A DNA stretch of 6,898 bases. It comes from Alphaproteobacteria bacterium. Its GTDB lineage: Bacteria > Myxococcota_A > UBA796 > GCA-2862545. Both the position numbers and the translations under genes were made by a program. Below are positions 5,708 through 6,898 of the stretch, piece after piece (position 1 is the first letter of the stretch; the number at the start of each line of letters is the position of its first letter). The notes beneath the pieces are model-generated. The model saw nothing but the letters and a program-made list of their open reading frames with translations, did no database searches and had not been told where the DNA came from. The stretch lies in assembly GCA_020632885.1 (NCBI GenBank), contig JACKEQ010000141.1, forward strand, positions 1-6,898. Reading direction: 5' to 3'.

Positions 5708-6346
5708 CTATGACAATACCCAGACACCCTGAACGAGCCGCACTGCTCTCGAAGGGGCCGAGAACACATTGGTTTGCCATATTGCGTCTGCAATCACAGC
5801 AAAGTCCACATGGTCGAGCAAGACTCTGCCACCGATGGCGCGTGGGTCCGCCAATAATGCGAATGCGGTGGACCCACTTGAATCCAACACGACCATGATA
5901 TCGGTGGCTTCGTGCCGGCCGTCCAGGAGATCGACCAAGAACTCGCGCAGAATGAACCGCCGAACACGTAGAAGTTCCGCAGGGCGGAGCAGCTCGATCT
6001 GAAATTCGATACCAATGCCAGGCATCCACTCGGTAGGCACTGGATACGCATATCCATGCCAATTGGATATGATGCGCATCCCTTGAGGCAACTGCGCGAG
6101 CTCTGAAGGCGACAGCACATCGATGAGGCCGCTATCCGTACCGGCCTCGTAGGTGGCGACCATCTCCTCCTGACCTTGATATCTCCAGTCGAGGTGTAGC
6201 GCATCTCCAATGGTGAGCAGGCCGTCAGAGGTTGTGGTGCTGCCGCCGAACAGAATCAACCTTGCGCCCTTATCTGGTCGGCCTCGAAACCTCGCACCTT
6301 CCAGTAGGTGGATGATGTCGTTCGGATGTTCCCGACTGGCGGCCAT
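5708..6346 (-). CDS. Hypothetical protein, 212 aa; possible immunity-type partner of the upstream fragment
   Basis: I do not recognise this protein. It has 212 residues, no cysteine, no signal peptide and no clear membrane segment, so it is probably cytoplasmic. It is a mixed alpha/beta-looking acidic protein with hydrophobic strands (LILFGG 30-35, GIGIEFQIELL 110-120, IMVVLDSS 150-157) and a leucine/arginine-rich helix (FILREFLVDLLDG 131-143). ATG 6346 is supported by GGAG at 6354-6357 and by its position one base after the stop of the upstream reading frame, so translation is coupled. A hairpin follows its stop. Its base composition is clearly lower in GC than the genes at 107-5307, suggesting separate ancestry. 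A small gene placed directly after a protein C-terminus is the layout of polymorphic toxin immunity genes, but this is inference from position alone. Confidence 0.6.
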   Translation of the reverse strand: MAASREHPNDIIHLLEGARFRGRPDKGARLILFGGSTTTSDGLLTIGDALHLDWRYQGQEEMVATYEAGTDSGLIDVLSPSELAQLPQGMRIISNWHGYAYPVPTEWMPGIGIEFQIELLRPAELLRVRRFILREFLVDLLDGRHEATDIMVVLDSSGSTAFALLADPRAIGGRVLLDHVDFAVIADAIWQTNVFSAPSRAVRLVQGVWVLS

Positions 6347-6347
6347 C

Positions 6348-6652
6348 TCACTTCTCCATCGAGAACGTCTTGATAAAGTCGGCTCCGACCCAGCTGCGAG
6401 CTTCGTCCACGAAGTCGCTGGGAATCATTTCATCGTAGTAGGAGATGGCATCAGTTCCAAGGGCCGTGCCACACGTCAAGCTGTCGCGGCGCAATCTTCT
6501 TGGTCTTGTTGAGGGCGTCCATCTTGGCAGGACCACCCACGAGGCCCAGCTGCTCACGTATCTGCGCCTCTCGGACCGCAAGTCCGGCCTCCTCCTCAAC
6601 TTCAAGGTCAAGCTCCTGAGAGACGGCATCACCCCTCGCGTCTTGTAGCGCC
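6348..6652 (-). pseudogene. Frameshifted C-terminal gene fragment upstream of the 212-codon gene
   Basis: Two overlapping minus-strand frames each hold protein-like sequence for only part of their length. The first runs from the repeat at about 6652 through EEEAGLAVREAQIREQLGL and KMDALNKTKKIAPRQLDVWHGP, and ends at a TGA at 6451. The second becomes protein-like at TALGTDAISYYDEMIPSDF and runs through FIKTFSMEK to the stop at 6348-6350. Joined by a one-base shift at about 6455-6480, they give roughly 98 residues, which look like the C-terminus of a larger protein whose front is missing. Before the repeat the reading becomes arginine/threonine-rich repeat translation, so the rest of the gene is lost or replaced. 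No family is recognised. Alternatives are a sequencing error at the shift or a programmed +1 shift; the missing N-terminus favours a remnant. Confidence 0.45.
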
Positions 6653-6693
6653 CACCTCCGTGCGTCCTCCGTGCCACTCCGTGCCTCGGTGGT
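6653..6693 (-). repeat. CGCGGAGGA repeat, copy 4 (inverted, degenerate)
   Basis: On the minus strand this reads ACCACCGAGGCACGGAGTGG followed by CACGGAGGACGCACGGAGG. It keeps the CACGGAG / GGAGGACGC units of the other copies, but their spacing is irregular. It has the same orientation as copy 3 and lies at the right edge of the lower-GC island. Confidence 0.5.
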
Positions 6694-6727
6694 GGACTGG
6701 CGCTCCGTCCCGCACTCGGCTGTCCTT

Positions 6728-6898
6728 GTGGGCGGCGAGCCCATAGTATGCCGGAACCACGGCTTGAAGCTCGTGATGATGCGGGTCTTCGGCGCTGAGC
6801 TGGAGGTCCTGGCCACCGTCGACGGCAGGTTGACCCCGGACATCGTGCCGAAGATGATGGCTCGCGCCCGCGAGATCGCCGGCGAGCAGGCGAGCCTG
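6728..6898 (+). CDS. Partial hypothetical protein running off the right edge
   Basis: An open plus-strand frame with almost every third codon position G or C runs from about 6700 to the end of the window. The clearest part reads MMRVFGAELEVLATVDGRL then TPDIVPKMMARAREIAGEQ. No upstream ATG exists; possible starts are GTG 6728, GTG 6773 or ATG 6776, and the coordinate given is the earliest reasonable one. I do not recognise the family, and the C-terminus is outside the window. The frame begins just after repeat copy 4, so it could be a 5'-truncated gene. The antisense frame over the same bases has an unlikely serine/threonine/arginine-rich composition and was not called. Confidence 0.4.
   Translation, partial: MGGEPIVCRNHGLKLVMMRVFGAELEVLATVDGRLTPDIVPKMMARAREIAGEQASL

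Noticed and set aside
5604..6062. 152-codon minus-strand frame with CxxC (CPAC) near its end
   Set aside because: It overlaps the 212-codon gene in another frame and has no ribosome site. The single CxxC is not enough to support a gene.
6653..6843. N-terminal part of the 130-codon minus-strand frame starting at 6843
   Set aside because: It is antisense to a frame with almost all G/C third positions and it reads through the repeat. Only the part after the repeat looks like protein.

Overview
The window is very GC-rich over roughly its first 5.3 kb and last 0.2 kb, with strong G/C at third codon positions. A threonine-rich lipoprotein linker, a hybrid sensor kinase without membrane segments and a four-cysteine exported protein together suggest a myxobacterium-like deltaproteobacterium (Myxococcota). 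This placement is inference; there is no rRNA or other marker gene here.

Left part (1-3138), minus strand: a PAS / HisKA / HATPase / receiver hybrid histidine kinase lies downstream of a sulfatase-fold lipoprotein. A 293 bp gap separates them, so they may be transcribed separately. The lipoprotein has a threonine where classical sulfatases carry the cysteine or serine that is matured to formylglycine.

Centre (3160-5307), plus strand: a protein fusing an N-terminal ATP-dependent RNA ligase to a C-terminal P-loop polynucleotide-kinase-type domain, with about 185 unassigned residues between them. It is followed 21 bp later by a small exported four-cysteine protein. The fusion starts almost back to back with the divergent lipoprotein gene, so promoters for both must overlap coding sequence. 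The ligase-kinase is the most interesting gene here. It looks like a self-contained RNA repair enzyme with ligase and 5'-end healing, and its 3'-end healing activity is either absent or hidden in the middle region.

Right part (5308-6898): a small repeat family built on a CACCGCGGAGGACGCGGAG-type unit occurs in two forward copies (5317, 5453) and two inverted ones (5569, 6653). Between the two inverted copies lies a lower-GC island of about 1.05 kb. It carries, on the minus strand, a frameshifted C-terminal gene fragment directly followed by an intact 212-codon gene of unknown function. The layout recalls a toxin tail followed by its immunity gene, but no family is recognised. A partial high-GC3 reading frame on the plus strand runs off the right edge.
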